Source: Meiothermus granaticius NBRC 107808 (GTDB lineage Bacteria; Deinococcota; Deinococci; Deinococcales; Thermaceae). Taken from it: DNA of 64,000 nucleotides. The notes under the pieces are model-generated. The model had not been told where the DNA came from, ran no database searches, and saw only the letters and a program-made list of their open reading frames with translations. Shown one piece after another: positions 26,870 to 36,039 of this stretch. Numbering within the stretch: the stretch's first letter is position 1; every line of letters starts with the position of its first letter. The position numbers and the translations under genes were made by a program. Where the stretch lies: the NCBI RefSeq assembly GCF_003574355.1, contig NZ_QWLB01000020.1, positions 1 through 64,000 on the forward strand. Reading direction: 5' to 3'.

Positions 26870-28657
26870 ATGGAACTCAGAAACATCGCCATCATCGCGC
26901 ACGTAGACCACGGTAAAACCACGCTGGTAGACGCGATGCTCAAGCAGGCCAAGGCCCTCAGCCGCCACGACGAGGGGGCGGAGCGGATCATGGACTCCAA
27001 CGACCTCGAGCGCGAGCGCGGCATCACCATCTTGGCCAAGAACACCGCTGTGGAGTGGGGTGGGGTCAAGATCAACATCGTGGACACTCCCGGTCACGCC
27101 GATTTCGGGGGCGAGGTCGAGCGGGCGCTCTCCATGGTAGACGGGGTGCTCTTGCTGGTAGACGCCGCCGAAGGTCCCATGCCGCAGACCCGCTTCGTGC
27201 TCAAAAAGGCCATCGAGGCCGGGCTCAAGCCGATTGTGGTGATCAACAAGGTGGACAAGAAAGATGCCCGGCCCGACGAGGTTTTGAATGAAACCTTCGA
27301 CCTGATGGCCGAGCTGGGGGCTTCTGAGGAGCAGCTCGATTTTCCCTACCTGTATGCGATTGGGCGCGAGGGCGCGGCCTGGCTCGGTGACCGAAAGAAG
27401 GAGCACCTCGAGGACCTCTTCCAGACCATCCTCGAGAGCATCCCCGCCCCGCGGGTTGAGGAGGGGCCGTTTCAACTGCGGGTGGCTAACCTCGACTACT
27501 CCAACTTTCTCGGCAAGATCGCGCTGGGCAAGGTTCACCGGGGTACGATCCGGAAAAACGAGACCGTCGCCATCGTGGGGGAGCATCAAACCCGCACCCA
27601 GAAGGTGCTGGCGGTGTTCACCCACAAGGGGCTGGAGCGCCTCGAGGTCGAGGAGGTTAGCCCTGGGGACATTGTGGCCATCGCCGGGATGGAGGGAGTG
27701 GAGATCGGTGATACCATCGCCAGCCGCGAGGCCCCCGAGGCCCTGCCGCGCCTGGCGGTTGATGAGCCCACGGTCTCGATTACCGTGACCCCCAACACCT
27801 CCCCCTTTGCCGGGCGGGAGGGGAAATTCGTAACCAGCCGCCAGATTCGCGAGCGGTTGATGCACGAGCTCGAGACCAACGTGGCCCTGCGGGTCATCGA
27901 GATCACCCCGGACACCTTCGAGCTGCACGGGCGGGGTGAGCTCCACCTGAGCGTTCTGCTTGAGACTATGCGCCGCGAGGGGTATGAGTTCTCGGTGGGG
28001 CAGCCCAGCGTGCTGTACAAAGAGATAGAGGGGCAGATCCAAGAGCCCTACGAGTACCTGGTGCTGGATGTGCCGGAGGCCAAGTTTGGTCCGGTGATGG
28101 AGGCCCTGGGAACCCGCAAAGCCCAGATGGCCCATATGGAACAAGAGGGGGGGCGCATCCGTGCCGAGTTCAAGGTTCCGGCCCGAGCCCTGTTCGGCTT
28201 CCGCACCAATTTCCTGACCCTCACCGCTGGGGAAGGGGTCATGAGCCACAGCTTTGATGGCTATGGGCCTCATGTGGGGGGGTTGGAGACCCGCACCACC
28301 GGCAGCGCGGTGGCCATGGAAGCCGGGGTGGCCTACGCCTACAGCCTGTACCGCTTGCAGGAGCGGATCAGCTTCTTTATCGAGCCGGGAACCGAGGTCT
28401 ACGTGGGGATGATTGTGGGGGAGAACGCCCGCGACAACGATCTCAACGTCAATGTCAACATCAACAAAAAGCTCACCAACGTGCGGGCCGCCGGTTCGGA
28501 TGAAAACATCCGGCTCATCCCGCCGCGCAAATTCACCCTCGAGGAAGCCCTGGAGTTCCTTGCCCCGGACGAGCTCCTAGAGGTGACGCCCAAGAGCTTG
28601 CGGCTCAGGAAGCGGGTGCTGGACCCCGCCCAGCGCAAGCGCGCAGAGGCGGTTTGA
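26870..28657 (+). CDS. typA: GTPase TypA/BipA
   Basis: A 595-residue translational GTPase from ATG 26870 ([20 protein letters not shown]). The G motifs are visible: AHVDHGKTT (G1), RGITI (G2), [11 protein letters not shown] (G3) and NKVDKKDA (G4). The elongation-factor domains II, III and V and the BipA-specific C-terminal domain follow. It acts on the ribosome in 50S assembly and stress. GGAG lies before the ATG. Confidence 0.96.
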   Translation: MELRNIAIIAHVDHGKTTLVDAMLKQAKALSRHDEGAERIMDSNDLERERGITILAKNTAVEWGGVKINIVDTPGHADFGGEVERALSMVDGVLLLVDAAEGPMPQTRFVLKKAIEAGLKPIVVINKVDKKDARPDEVLNETFDLMAELGASEEQLDFPYLYAIGREGAAWLGDRKKEHLEDLFQTILESIPAPRVEEGPFQLRVANLDYSNFLGKIALGKVHRGTIRKNETVAIVGEHQTRTQKVLAVFTHKGLERLEVEEVSPGDIVAIAGMEGVEIGDTIASREAPEALPRLAVDEPTVSITVTPNTSPFAGREGKFVTSRQIRERLMHELETNVALRVIEITPDTFELHGRGELHLSVLLETMRREGYEFSVGQPSVLYKEIEGQIQEPYEYLVLDVPEAKFGPVMEALGTRKAQMAHMEQEGGRIRAEFKVPARALFGFRTNFLTLTAGEGVMSHSFDGYGPHVGGLETRTTGSAVAMEAGVAYAYSLYRLQERISFFIEPGTEVYVGMIVGENARDNDLNVNVNINKKLTNVRAAGSDENIRLIPPRKFTLEEALEFLAPDELLEVTPKSLRLRKRVLDPAQRKRAEAV

Positions 28658-28666
28658 GGCCATAGC

Positions 28667-29377
28667 TCAATACCCGGTTTGGGGGCTTTGGCTGTAGCGA
28701 TAATAGCTGCCGTAGTCGGTGATGAGCAGCCGGTATGGCGGCTCATCCTCCTCGACCTGGGGAAAGCGGCCCACCGGCTCTAGAAAAAAGTTGTCGTGGG
28801 CATCGTCGTTAACCGTGGAGACCTCGCCCACCAGGACGGGTTTCTCCAGAGCCCGGAACTGGTGGTACTGGAAGGGCTCGAGGGTGATGCTCTCCCCCGG
28901 TTGCAAGAGGACGGCTCCCCCGGCTGGAACGCTGCGCTCGAGCCCATCACAGGAAACCTTGACCTCCCGGTCTGAGAATTGGCCCTGTTCATCAGCCCAG
29001 TGCAGCACGATCTCCAACACACCGCCGCCCCGGTTGATGATGTCCTCGGTCTTGCTCTTGTGGTAGTGGTGCAGCACAAGCTGATCCACCCCACAGACCA
29101 GGATCTTTTCACAGTAGGTTTTGCCCTTCAGGCTGCGGAGGTTCTCCAGGGCCCCGTTGCGGAGGGTGAAGAGCAGCACGCCCTTGTTCTGGTACTCCCC
29201 CAGGCCAAAATCGGTGACATCCCAGCCCAGGCCATGCTCAGCGATCTCCCTGGCCTCGGGGCCTTTGGCTTTCCAGTCCTCAGGGCTCCAGTGGGCAAAG
29301 GGGGGAAGGGCAAAGCCATGCTGCCGAACAAACGCCTCTCCCTCACGGATAATCTGGTTGATTTCAGAGCGTTTCAT
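28667..29377 (-). CDS. D-lyxose/D-mannose isomerase (cupin family)
   Basis: A 236-residue protein of the D-lyxose ketol-isomerase family (formerly DUF1498). The cupin metal ligands are visible: H104-Y-H106-KSKT-E111 and H172 in EPFQYHQF. Known members turn D-lyxose into D-xylulose and D-mannose into D-fructose with Mn2+. It is the last gene of the minus-strand sugar operon, 18 bases after the PfkB kinase, so its product is probably the substrate of that kinase. Confidence 0.82.
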   Translation of the reverse strand: MKRSEINQIIREGEAFVRQHGFALPPFAHWSPEDWKAKGPEAREIAEHGLGWDVTDFGLGEYQNKGVLLFTLRNGALENLRSLKGKTYCEKILVCGVDQLVLHHYHKSKTEDIINRGGGVLEIVLHWADEQGQFSDREVKVSCDGLERSVPAGGAVLLQPGESITLEPFQYHQFRALEKPVLVGEVSTVNDDAHDNFFLEPVGRFPQVEEDEPPYRLLITDYGSYYRYSQSPQTGY

Positions 29378-29395
29378 AATGGGCCTCCAGCAAGA

Positions 29396-30349
29396 TCAGG
29401 GGATCTGCCCAGCGAGGTATTGAAGCTCGTTCCAGTCGGTGATCCCGCCCATTGCCCCCATGGCCCGCACCCCCATGGCTCCCCCGGCATTGCCGTAGCG
29501 GGCGCAGTCCCTCAGGGGCATCCCTCGCAGCCAGGCGGCCAGAAACCCCGCGATAAAGGCATCTCCGGAGCCTGTGCCGTCAATGCTGGGCACCTGCACT
29601 ATCCCCAAGCGGTACTGCTCCCCGGCTCGGTTCATCACAAAGGAGCCCTCCGCCCCCATTTTGAGCGCTACCACCTGGCGCACCCCCAGCTCGAATAGCT
29701 TTTGGGCGATGGCTTGCGGTTCTTGTTCGCCGCTGATGTGCCGCGCATCGTGGATGCTGGGGCAGAAGAGATCGGTGTGGGGCAGGAGCGAGTGGATTTT
29801 ATGCCAGTCGCCTCGAGGGTTCCAGACGTTGTCCAGCGAGGTGATAAAGCCCAGCCCGGAGGCTCGAGCCAGAAGATCTCGAGCCGGGCTCCCGTCGCTC
29901 CCCTCCATGCCCGGTAGGGCGAAGAACCCGGCCAGGTGAAGGAGCCGGGCCCCCCTAGCCCGCAGCGCCTCCAGCGGCACATCCGCCGGGACCAGCCGAG
30001 CGTTGGCCCCGATGGCGTGAATGAAGGTCCGCTCACCCTCCTCGTCTACCAACACCTGGGTGGCCGAGGTGGGGGCTTGGGGATCGCGGAGGATCAGGCT
30101 CTCGGCTCCGTGGCGCTGGGCCTCGTTGACCATGAAGTCCCCGAAACCGTCGTGGCCGACCCGCCCAATCACTGCGGTGGGGATACCAAAGCGGGCCAGC
30201 GCGTACCCGGTGCTGGCCGCCGAGCCCCCTGAGCACAACAGTATCTCGTCCACCAGCTCGAGCCGTCCCTTTTCCGCCGTGCCCCGCACCGGCCTGGCCA
30301 CCACGTCGGCGACAAAGATACCGACCGAAACTGCCTCTAGCCTTCCCAT
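29396..30349 (-). CDS. PfkB-family carbohydrate kinase
   Basis: A 317-residue ribokinase-fold sugar kinase. The N-terminal GGSAASTGYALARFG and the C-terminal PSIDGTGSGDAFIAGFLAAWL signature, with the catalytic Asp, are intact. It could phosphorylate fructose, xylulose or a related keto sugar; the exact sugar cannot be read from the sequence. It lies 12 bases after the aldolase gene. Confidence 0.9.
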   Translation of the reverse strand: MGRLEAVSVGIFVADVVARPVRGTAEKGRLELVDEILLCSGGSAASTGYALARFGIPTAVIGRVGHDGFGDFMVNEAQRHGAESLILRDPQAPTSATQVLVDEEGERTFIHAIGANARLVPADVPLEALRARGARLLHLAGFFALPGMEGSDGSPARDLLARASGLGFITSLDNVWNPRGDWHKIHSLLPHTDLFCPSIHDARHISGEQEPQAIAQKLFELGVRQVVALKMGAEGSFVMNRAGEQYRLGIVQVPSIDGTGSGDAFIAGFLAAWLRGMPLRDCARYGNAGGAMGVRAMGAMGGITDWNELQYLAGQIP

Positions 30350-30361
30350 CCTGCACCCGGC

Positions 30362-31120
30362 TTACAGCAGCGCCCGAATGGCTGCAATGGCCTCGGTCAT
30401 ATCCGGGCGCTGCCAGACGTTGCGCCCGATCACCACGCCTCGAGCCCCGCTCCTAAGCCCTTCCGAGATGCGGCGGTACAGGGCCTCGGGGTCGTCCTGC
30501 TTGGCCCCCCCCAGGAACACCGTAGGCACCTCCCAGGCCAGGATTTGCTCCAGGGCCTTTGGCCCTACCGCCGGGATTTTGAGGATATCGGCCCCTAGCT
30601 CCAGGGCAATCCGTGCCCCATGCACGATCACCTGATCCTGGTCTTCGGGCAGCAGGGCCTCTCCCATCCAGAGCGGCTCGAGCATCAATGGAAATCCTTG
30701 CTGATCGGCCTCTTCAGCCACCTGGGCGATGACCCGAATGTTTTGCTCGATCACCGCTTCGCTCAAGCCCCAGGGGAAGAGCAGCTTGACCACATCGGCC
30801 CCCAGGGCTTGGGCTCGCCGCACGGTGGTGATGGGGATTTCGGCCCGGATGGTCTCGAGCAGCCCTGGGCGGTTGCCCCAGAGCTGGGTGTCCAGGGTCA
30901 GGGTGAGGGTCATCTCTCCCCGCTCGGGCCCCAGATGCTTGGCCAACCCAGGGGACATCAGGGTGCCGTCTACCCCTGCCTGGCGCAGGGCCCGCAGGGT
31001 GGCCCGGGGGTTTTCCAGCCCCGGTATATTGCCCAGGCTCAAGCCATGGTCAATGGGGATGATCAGGGCTTTGCGGTTTGGAGGAAGGACACGGTGCAGG
31101 CGCTGGGTCAGTTCACTCAT
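30362..31120 (-). CDS. Class I aldolase, DhnA/LsrF family
   Basis: A 252-residue TIM-barrel aldolase. The strand IIPIDHGLSLG carries the family Asp, and GADILKIPAV carries the Schiff-base Lys. DhnA-type enzymes split fructose 1,6-bisphosphate; LsrF handles a quorum signal. Next to a phosphofructokinase homologue a sugar bisphosphate is the likely substrate. The start overlaps the upstream gene by four bases (ATGA). Confidence 0.85.
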   Translation of the reverse strand: MSELTQRLHRVLPPNRKALIIPIDHGLSLGNIPGLENPRATLRALRQAGVDGTLMSPGLAKHLGPERGEMTLTLTLDTQLWGNRPGLLETIRAEIPITTVRRAQALGADVVKLLFPWGLSEAVIEQNIRVIAQVAEEADQQGFPLMLEPLWMGEALLPEDQDQVIVHGARIALELGADILKIPAVGPKALEQILAWEVPTVFLGGAKQDDPEALYRRISEGLRSGARGVVIGRNVWQRPDMTEAIAAIRALL

Positions 31121-32037
31121 AACAGATCCTTGGGAAAAGGTTTGCGGGGGCCGATTTGTTCGAAAGCAACCCGCCGGTACTGCCCCTGCTGGAGCCCAAT
31201 CATCCCGCTGTGGTGGTGGGCCAGGGCCTCAACCGCGTGTTCAGCCAGGGCCCTGGCCAGCAGTCGGTCATGCCCGCTGGGCCGTCCCCCTCGCTGGGCA
31301 TGGCCGATGCGGGTATGGCGCAGCCGCAGGCCGAGCGCCTGCTCGAGCCGCTCGAGGGTTCCCATCAGCTCCGGGTAGCCCTCGGAGGCCACCAAGAAGG
31401 CGAAGCCTTGGCGCCCCAGGGCCTCCCGCATGTTCTGCTCGAGGACCTCCAAAGGGAGGGGGCGCTCGGGCACCAGCAGCACATCCGCCCCCCCTGCGCG
31501 GGCCACGGCTTGGGCTAGAAAACCGGTATCCCCGCCCAGGGTCTCGAGGCTGAACCACCGGGGTAGGGCTTCAGCGGTATCCCGCAGGCCGTCGAACAGC
31601 CAGAGGGCGGTGTTGAGGGCGGTATCAAACCCGATAGACTCGTCGGAGCCGTCCACGTCGTTGTCAATCGTGCAGGGAATGCCCACCACCTTGAACCCGG
31701 CCTCGGCGATCCGGGCGGCCCCCGCCAGCGAACCGTTCCCCCCCAGGACCAGCAGATGGCTCACCTCGGCTTGCTGGAGCCGATGAAGGGCAGCGGGGAT
31801 CTTGTGGGCGAACTCGGGTTCCCGGGCGGTTCCCAGGAAGGTGCCGCCCAGCCGGGCATACGGCAAGGCTTTAGAGGAGGAGAGGGGTAGGCTTTCTCCC
31901 CGCAGCAAACCGGAAAACCCCTGGCGAATGCCCAGCACCTCCCAGCCTCGAGCCTGGGCTGCGTGGGTGGCGGCCCAGACCGCCATGTTCATGCCAGGCG
32001 AATCGCCACCTGAGGTGAGAATGGCCAGCTTGGACAT
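31117..32037 (-). CDS. 6-phosphofructokinase homologue with altered active site
   Basis: A 306-residue PfkA-fold protein. The phosphate-binding residues agree with E. coli PfkA at an offset of two: R72, T123-I-D125-N-D127 (catalytic TIDND), R160, and RHTRIGHAQRGG near the C-terminus. Two active-site positions differ: GGDGS is GGNGS (N101) and MGR is LGG (G169). It probably phosphorylates a sugar phosphate, perhaps fructose 6-phosphate, but specificity or phosphate donor may differ. It lies three bases after the ABC ATPase gene. Confidence 0.85.
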   Translation of the reverse strand: MSKLAILTSGGDSPGMNMAVWAATHAAQARGWEVLGIRQGFSGLLRGESLPLSSSKALPYARLGGTFLGTAREPEFAHKIPAALHRLQQAEVSHLLVLGGNGSLAGAARIAEAGFKVVGIPCTIDNDVDGSDESIGFDTALNTALWLFDGLRDTAEALPRWFSLETLGGDTGFLAQAVARAGGADVLLVPERPLPLEVLEQNMREALGRQGFAFLVASEGYPELMGTLERLEQALGLRLRHTRIGHAQRGGRPSGHDRLLARALAEHAVEALAHHHSGMIGLQQGQYRRVAFEQIGPRKPFPKDLL

Positions 32038-32040
32038 GGC

Positions 32041-32775
32041 TTATCCCCCTACCATCAGCTTGACGATCTCGTCACCGTGGGTTTCGTGGGCTGGGCGCTC
32101 CCCGGCTTTTTGCCCCCGCAGGAGCACCAGAATTCGGTCGGAGACCGCGAAGATATCCCCCAGGTTGTGTGAGATGAAGATGATCGCTACCCCCTGAGCC
32201 TTGAGCCGCTGGATGAGCTCAACCACCTTGCGCTGTTCGGGGACCCCCAAAGCCGCGGTGGGCTCGTCCATGATCAGAATCCGGGCTTTCCAGTAGATGG
32301 CCCGGGCAATGGCCACGGCCTGGCGCTGCCCCCCGGAGAGCGCGCTCACCGGGCGATCCAAAGCGGTTTGGATGTCCAGGGTGTCGAGCACGGTGCGGGC
32401 TTCGGCCCGCATCTTGGGTCGGTCCAGTACCGGCAGGCCGAAAACCCGGTGCATGGGTTCGCGGCCTAAAAAGACGTTGGCCCCCACGTCGAGGTTGTCG
32501 GCCAGGGCCAAATCTTGGTAGATGGTCTCGATCCCCACGGCCCTGGCCTCGCGGGGATTGCTAAAGCGCACCTCACGGCCCTCGAAGAAGATCTGCCCTT
32601 CCTCAGGGGTATGTACCCCGCTGATGCATTTGATGAGGGTGGACTTCCCAGCCCCGTTGTCCCCGGCAAGGGCCAGCACCTCTCCGGGGAAGAGCTGAAA
32701 AGAGATGTTGTTGAGCGCGGTCACCCCGCCGAAGCGCTTGGTGAGCCCCCGTACCTCGAGCAGCGGCTCACTCAT
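32041..32775 (-). CDS. Sugar ABC transporter ATP-binding protein (FrcA-like, single domain)
   Basis: A 244-residue ABC ATPase. Walker A is [14 protein letters not shown], the signature is SALSGGQRQAVAIARA, and Walker B is [11 protein letters not shown]. It has one ATPase domain, like FrcA, unlike the double RbsA in the other sugar operon of this window. It would work as a homodimer with the permease upstream. Confidence 0.93.
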   Translation of the reverse strand: MSEPLLEVRGLTKRFGGVTALNNISFQLFPGEVLALAGDNGAGKSTLIKCISGVHTPEEGQIFFEGREVRFSNPREARAVGIETIYQDLALADNLDVGANVFLGREPMHRVFGLPVLDRPKMRAEARTVLDTLDIQTALDRPVSALSGGQRQAVAIARAIYWKARILIMDEPTAALGVPEQRKVVELIQRLKAQGVAIIFISHNLGDIFAVSDRILVLLRGQKAGERPAHETHGDEIVKLMVGG

Positions 32776-32794
32776 AGGGCCTCCAGAGCCCAGC

Positions 32795-33808
32795 TCATGG
32801 CTTCATCACCCGGGCTTTAGACTGATCCACCAGCACGCTCAAAATGATCACCAACCCCACCGCGATAAACTGCCAAAAAGGCTGCACATTGATAAAAACC
32901 AGCCCAAACTGGATCACTGCGATGATTAGGGCTCCAATTACGGTGCCGATGATGGTTCCGGCCCCCCCAAAAAGACTGGCTCCCCCGATCACCACCGCGG
33001 CGATCGAGTCGAGCAGGGTGGGTTCCCCGGCCTGGGCGGCCCCCGCGGTGAACCGCCCGGTGTAGATCACCCCGGCCAACCCGGCCAGCAAGGCCGTGAT
33101 GAGGTAGAGCTGCATGGTATGTCCGGTGACGTTGATACCGGCCCGTACCGCCGCCTGGCGGTTACCCCCAATCGCATAGGTGTACTGCCCGAACTTGGTC
33201 TGGCTCAGCACATAGTGCATGATCAGCACCACCACAGCGGTGATCAGCACCGGGATTGGAATCAGGCCGAAGAGGAACCCGTTGCCCATGGCGGAGTTGA
33301 CCGGGTTGCTGGTGGGGACCGTGTTGCCAGCCGCGGCCAGAAACCCCAGACCCCTGGCCACCCCATACATCCCCAGGGTACCGATAAAAGGGGGAACGTT
33401 GAGCCGCGCCACCAAGAAAGCATTGACCACCCCTACGCCCAGCCCAGCCGCCAGTGCGAGGAGCACCGCCAGGGCAAAGGAGAGCGCTGCGGGCAGGGTG
33501 GGGTCGAGGGCCTGCATGGCTCGAGCGCTCACCACCGCGGCCAACCCCACCGTGAACCCCACCGAAAGATCAATCCCCCCGGCGATGATGACCAAGGTTT
33601 GCCCCAGGGCTAAAAGCAGAGGCTGGACCGCGGCCAGCAGGATGCTCTGCAGGTTGGTGGGGTTGAGCAAAAACGTACTGCCATAGGCAGCCCTGGCCCA
33701 GATTTCAAAGAACAACACCATGAAGATGAGGAAAATCCACGACCAGGCTCCCGCTAGCCAGCGCAGAAAAGGGTGAGGTCGGTTGGTAGCGTTCAAATCG
33801 GCTTCCAC
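32795..33808 (-). CDS. Sugar ABC transporter permease (FrcC/RbsC-like)
   Basis: A 337-residue membrane protein with about ten hydrophobic segments. The CUT2 permease signatures LVIIAGGIDLSVGFTVGLAA and AVVIGGASLFGGAGTIIGTVIGAL are present. GTG start at 33808 with GGAG ten bases upstream. It sits in the inner membrane between the binding protein and ATPase genes. Confidence 0.93.
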   Translation of the reverse strand: MEADLNATNRPHPFLRWLAGAWSWIFLIFMVLFFEIWARAAYGSTFLLNPTNLQSILLAAVQPLLLALGQTLVIIAGGIDLSVGFTVGLAAVVSARAMQALDPTLPAALSFALAVLLALAAGLGVGVVNAFLVARLNVPPFIGTLGMYGVARGLGFLAAAGNTVPTSNPVNSAMGNGFLFGLIPIPVLITAVVVLIMHYVLSQTKFGQYTYAIGGNRQAAVRAGINVTGHTMQLYLITALLAGLAGVIYTGRFTAGAAQAGEPTLLDSIAAVVIGGASLFGGAGTIIGTVIGALIIAVIQFGLVFINVQPFWQFIAVGLVIILSVLVDQSKARVMKP

Positions 33809-33855
33809 AGCGGATAAGGCTCCTTCTGCATCAAACCCCGTTCTGCGCTGGGGGA

Positions 33856-33879
33856 GGTCTGGGAGATTTCTCCCAGACC
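33856..33879 (-). other. Intercistronic hairpin after the binding-protein gene
   Basis: GGTCTGGGAG (33856-33865), loop ATTT, CTCCCAGACC (33870-33879) is a perfect 10-bp stem. On the minus strand it starts 10 bases after the binding-protein stop and 48 bases before the permease start, with no T-run. It is suited to protect the 3' end of the binding-protein message or to attenuate the downstream genes. Confidence 0.7.
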
Positions 33880-33889
33880 AAGGGGACCT

Positions 33890-34876
33890 TTATTTGGAGG
33901 AGTAGATGGCTGCTTTGGCCTCGGCGCTGTCGGCGTTGGCCTTGTCAATCACGGTGTAGCCGGTGCTGTAGCGGGTGGGGATCTTCTTGCCGTTCAGGGC
34001 GTCTACGGCGTACTGCACGCCGATCATGCCCATGTCGTAGGGGTGCTGGCAGACCGACATGTCAATGATGCCATTCTTGATCTCGTTGACAATGCTTTCT
34101 GGGCAGTCAAAAGCCGCAACCTTAACCACCCCGCGCTTGCCTGCATTTTTCACCCCGTTGGCGGCCCCCTCAGCGCTGAACAGGTTGGCCCCAAACACAC
34201 CGGCCAGGTCAGGGTTCCGGGCCAGCACCGCGGCAAACTGGGCAGCCGCTTTGTTGGCGTCATCGTCGTTGTACTGGGTCTCGAGCACGGTGATGCCGGG
34301 GTACTTTTTCATCTCCTCCTTGAAGCCCTGTTCGCGCTGATCGGTGGTGGAGATCCCGGGCTTGACATTGGAAACATACACCTTGCCCTTTTCTCCGATC
34401 GCCTTGGCCAGGGCTCGAGCGGCGATGCGCCCACCTTCTACGTTGTCCGAGGCCACATACGACAGCGGGAAGTCGGCATCGCCCTTACCGGTCTGGTACT
34501 GGCCGTTCTCGCCGATAAAGGTGTCTACGGTGATGATCTTAATGCCGGCATCAAACGCCCGCTTGAGCGGGGCGATGAGCTGCTGCTTGTCGGTGGGGGC
34601 GATCAGGATGGCATCAGGCTTGCGAGCGATGATGGCATTCAACACCGGAATTTGGGTGGTGGGGCTGAACTCTGGCCCACCCTGGAAGATCAGGTTCACC
34701 CCTAGCTTTTGGGCGGCAGCCTCGGCGCCTTTGTGCATGGTGATGTAGAAACCATCGGTGGTAAGGCCGGGGATCAGGGCGATGGTGTACTTTTTCTGCT
34801 GAGCTTCGCCCAGCATGGCCCCAAAGACGATTGCGCCGAGCGCGGCTACCGCGACTGCCCATCGTGCCTTCTTCAT
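33890..34876 (-). CDS. Sugar ABC transporter substrate-binding protein (FrcB/RbsB-like)
   Basis: A 328-residue CUT2 periplasmic binding protein from ATG 34876 (MKKARWAVAVAALGAIVFGA), five bases after AAAGGAGG; a longer in-frame ORF upstream is rejected. A signal peptide ends near LGEAQQKK. Two Rossmann-type lobes and the hinge region (GVFGANLFSAEGAANGVKNAG) fit sugar-binding peripla-1 proteins. It is the first gene of the sugar operon. Confidence 0.92.
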   Translation of the reverse strand: MKKARWAVAVAALGAIVFGAMLGEAQQKKYTIALIPGLTTDGFYITMHKGAEAAAQKLGVNLIFQGGPEFSPTTQIPVLNAIIARKPDAILIAPTDKQQLIAPLKRAFDAGIKIITVDTFIGENGQYQTGKGDADFPLSYVASDNVEGGRIAARALAKAIGEKGKVYVSNVKPGISTTDQREQGFKEEMKKYPGITVLETQYNDDDANKAAAQFAAVLARNPDLAGVFGANLFSAEGAANGVKNAGKRGVVKVAAFDCPESIVNEIKNGIIDMSVCQHPYDMGMIGVQYAVDALNGKKIPTRYSTGYTVIDKANADSAEAKAAIYSSK

Positions 34877-34920
34877 ACGCGCCTCCTTTGGACAACCCGC
34901 AGAATCGCAGAGGGTGTGCA

Positions 34921-34996
34921 ATTCAACCGGCGAGGGCAGCTCTGGCTTCGGGGCCGCGCCCATAGTCTACAAACTGCGCCGGGAACGCGGTTGAAT
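34921..34996. promoter_or_regulatory. Divergent control region with 9-bp inverted repeat
   Basis: ATTCAACCG (34921-34929) and CGGTTGAAT (34988-34996) are perfect inverted copies, 58 bases apart, in the 199-base gap between the divergent sugar operon and the ROK gene. They may be a pair of operator half-sites or two separate sites for one regulator. Minus-strand TAGACT (34970-34965) and the plus-strand extended -10 TGTTATGCT (35053-35061) are candidate -10 boxes. Confidence 0.4.
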
Positions 34997-35075
34997 CGTT
35001 TTTCTGCCCGCCCATCGTATGCCAGAAACAAACGGCTTGTCAATCGTGGCTTTGTTATGCTGAACCCCAAGGGGC

Positions 35076-36026
35076 ATGGCGCACGTACTGGTTGGGGATG
35101 TTGGCGGAACCAAAATTGGCCTGGGGCATCTGAGCAAAGCCCCGGCTTCTAAGGCCTGGGTTCCAGGAGGGGGGAAGGGTGCGGAACCCCTCCCCTCGAG
35201 CCTCAACCCCCTGGAACTGATCCCCACCGATCGCCTGCGGGTTCCCGACCCGGTAGAGGCGATGGCACAGATCTTGGGCGAGTACGCCGAGAAGCACACC
35301 CTGGAGCCCCAGGCTGCGGTGCTGGGGGTGCCGGTGAGCCCAGACCGTGACCTGGACCGGGTGCTTTCCAGCCCCAACATTCCCCAGCTCGAGGGGCTTT
35401 GGTTGGCCAGTGCGCTGCGGCAACGCTTGGGGTATCCGGTGTATCTCGAGCGGGATATCGCCCTGCTGCTCTTAGGGGAGTACCGGGCGGGTTCGGCCAA
35501 GGGAGCAAACTCGGTGCTGGGGGTGTTCTTTGGCACCGGGGTAGGGGCGGCCATGCTCCTGGACGGGAAGCCTTACCGGGGCTACTCGGTAGGGCTCGAG
35601 CTAGGACACATCCCCATCCGCAGCGAGGGCCGGGTTTGTGTGTGCGGCAATACGGACTGCCTGGAAGCCTATGCCAGCGGCCATACCCTGGTTGAGCTCT
35701 CGAGCCAGAGCGGGATTCCGCTGAGCCGTTTGTTCGCTCGCAGGCGGGAGAGCGGCTTCCTGAGCCGGGCCCTCAAGCGCTTTGGCCACGATCAGGCCTA
35801 TGCGGTAGCAACCGCCATCAACCTGTTTGATCCCGAGGTCTGCGTGATTGGGGGGGGGATTCCCGCAATGAGCGAGTATCCTCAGCGGCTTTTTGAGCTA
35901 ACCGTGCTGGAGCACCTGCGCCGCCCCTACCCACGAGAGACCGTGCGGATGGCCTGGGCTGCCCTGGGGCCTAGGGCGGCGCTGTATGGGGCCCTCGAGG
36001 TGCTGAGCCAGCGCCAGGATGGATAG
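35076..36026 (+). CDS. ROK-family sugar kinase, AlsK-like
   Basis: A 316-residue ROK kinase without a DNA-binding domain. The ATP motif GDVGGTKIG is at residues 7-15. The zinc motif CVCGNTDCLEAYASG is intact, preceded by LELGHIPI. The C-terminal half (ATAINLFDPEVCVIGGGIPAMSEYP, then LRRPYPRETVRM) resembles E. coli allose kinase AlsK more than glucokinase. It is divergent from the sugar operon and may phosphorylate the same or a related sugar. Confidence 0.85.
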   Translation: MAHVLVGDVGGTKIGLGHLSKAPASKAWVPGGGKGAEPLPSSLNPLELIPTDRLRVPDPVEAMAQILGEYAEKHTLEPQAAVLGVPVSPDRDLDRVLSSPNIPQLEGLWLASALRQRLGYPVYLERDIALLLLGEYRAGSAKGANSVLGVFFGTGVGAAMLLDGKPYRGYSVGLELGHIPIRSEGRVCVCGNTDCLEAYASGHTLVELSSQSGIPLSRLFARRRESGFLSRALKRFGHDQAYAVATAINLFDPEVCVIGGGIPAMSEYPQRLFELTVLEHLRRPYPRETVRMAWAALGPRAALYGALEVLSQRQDG

Positions 36027-36039
36027 GGCTCCGAGATCT

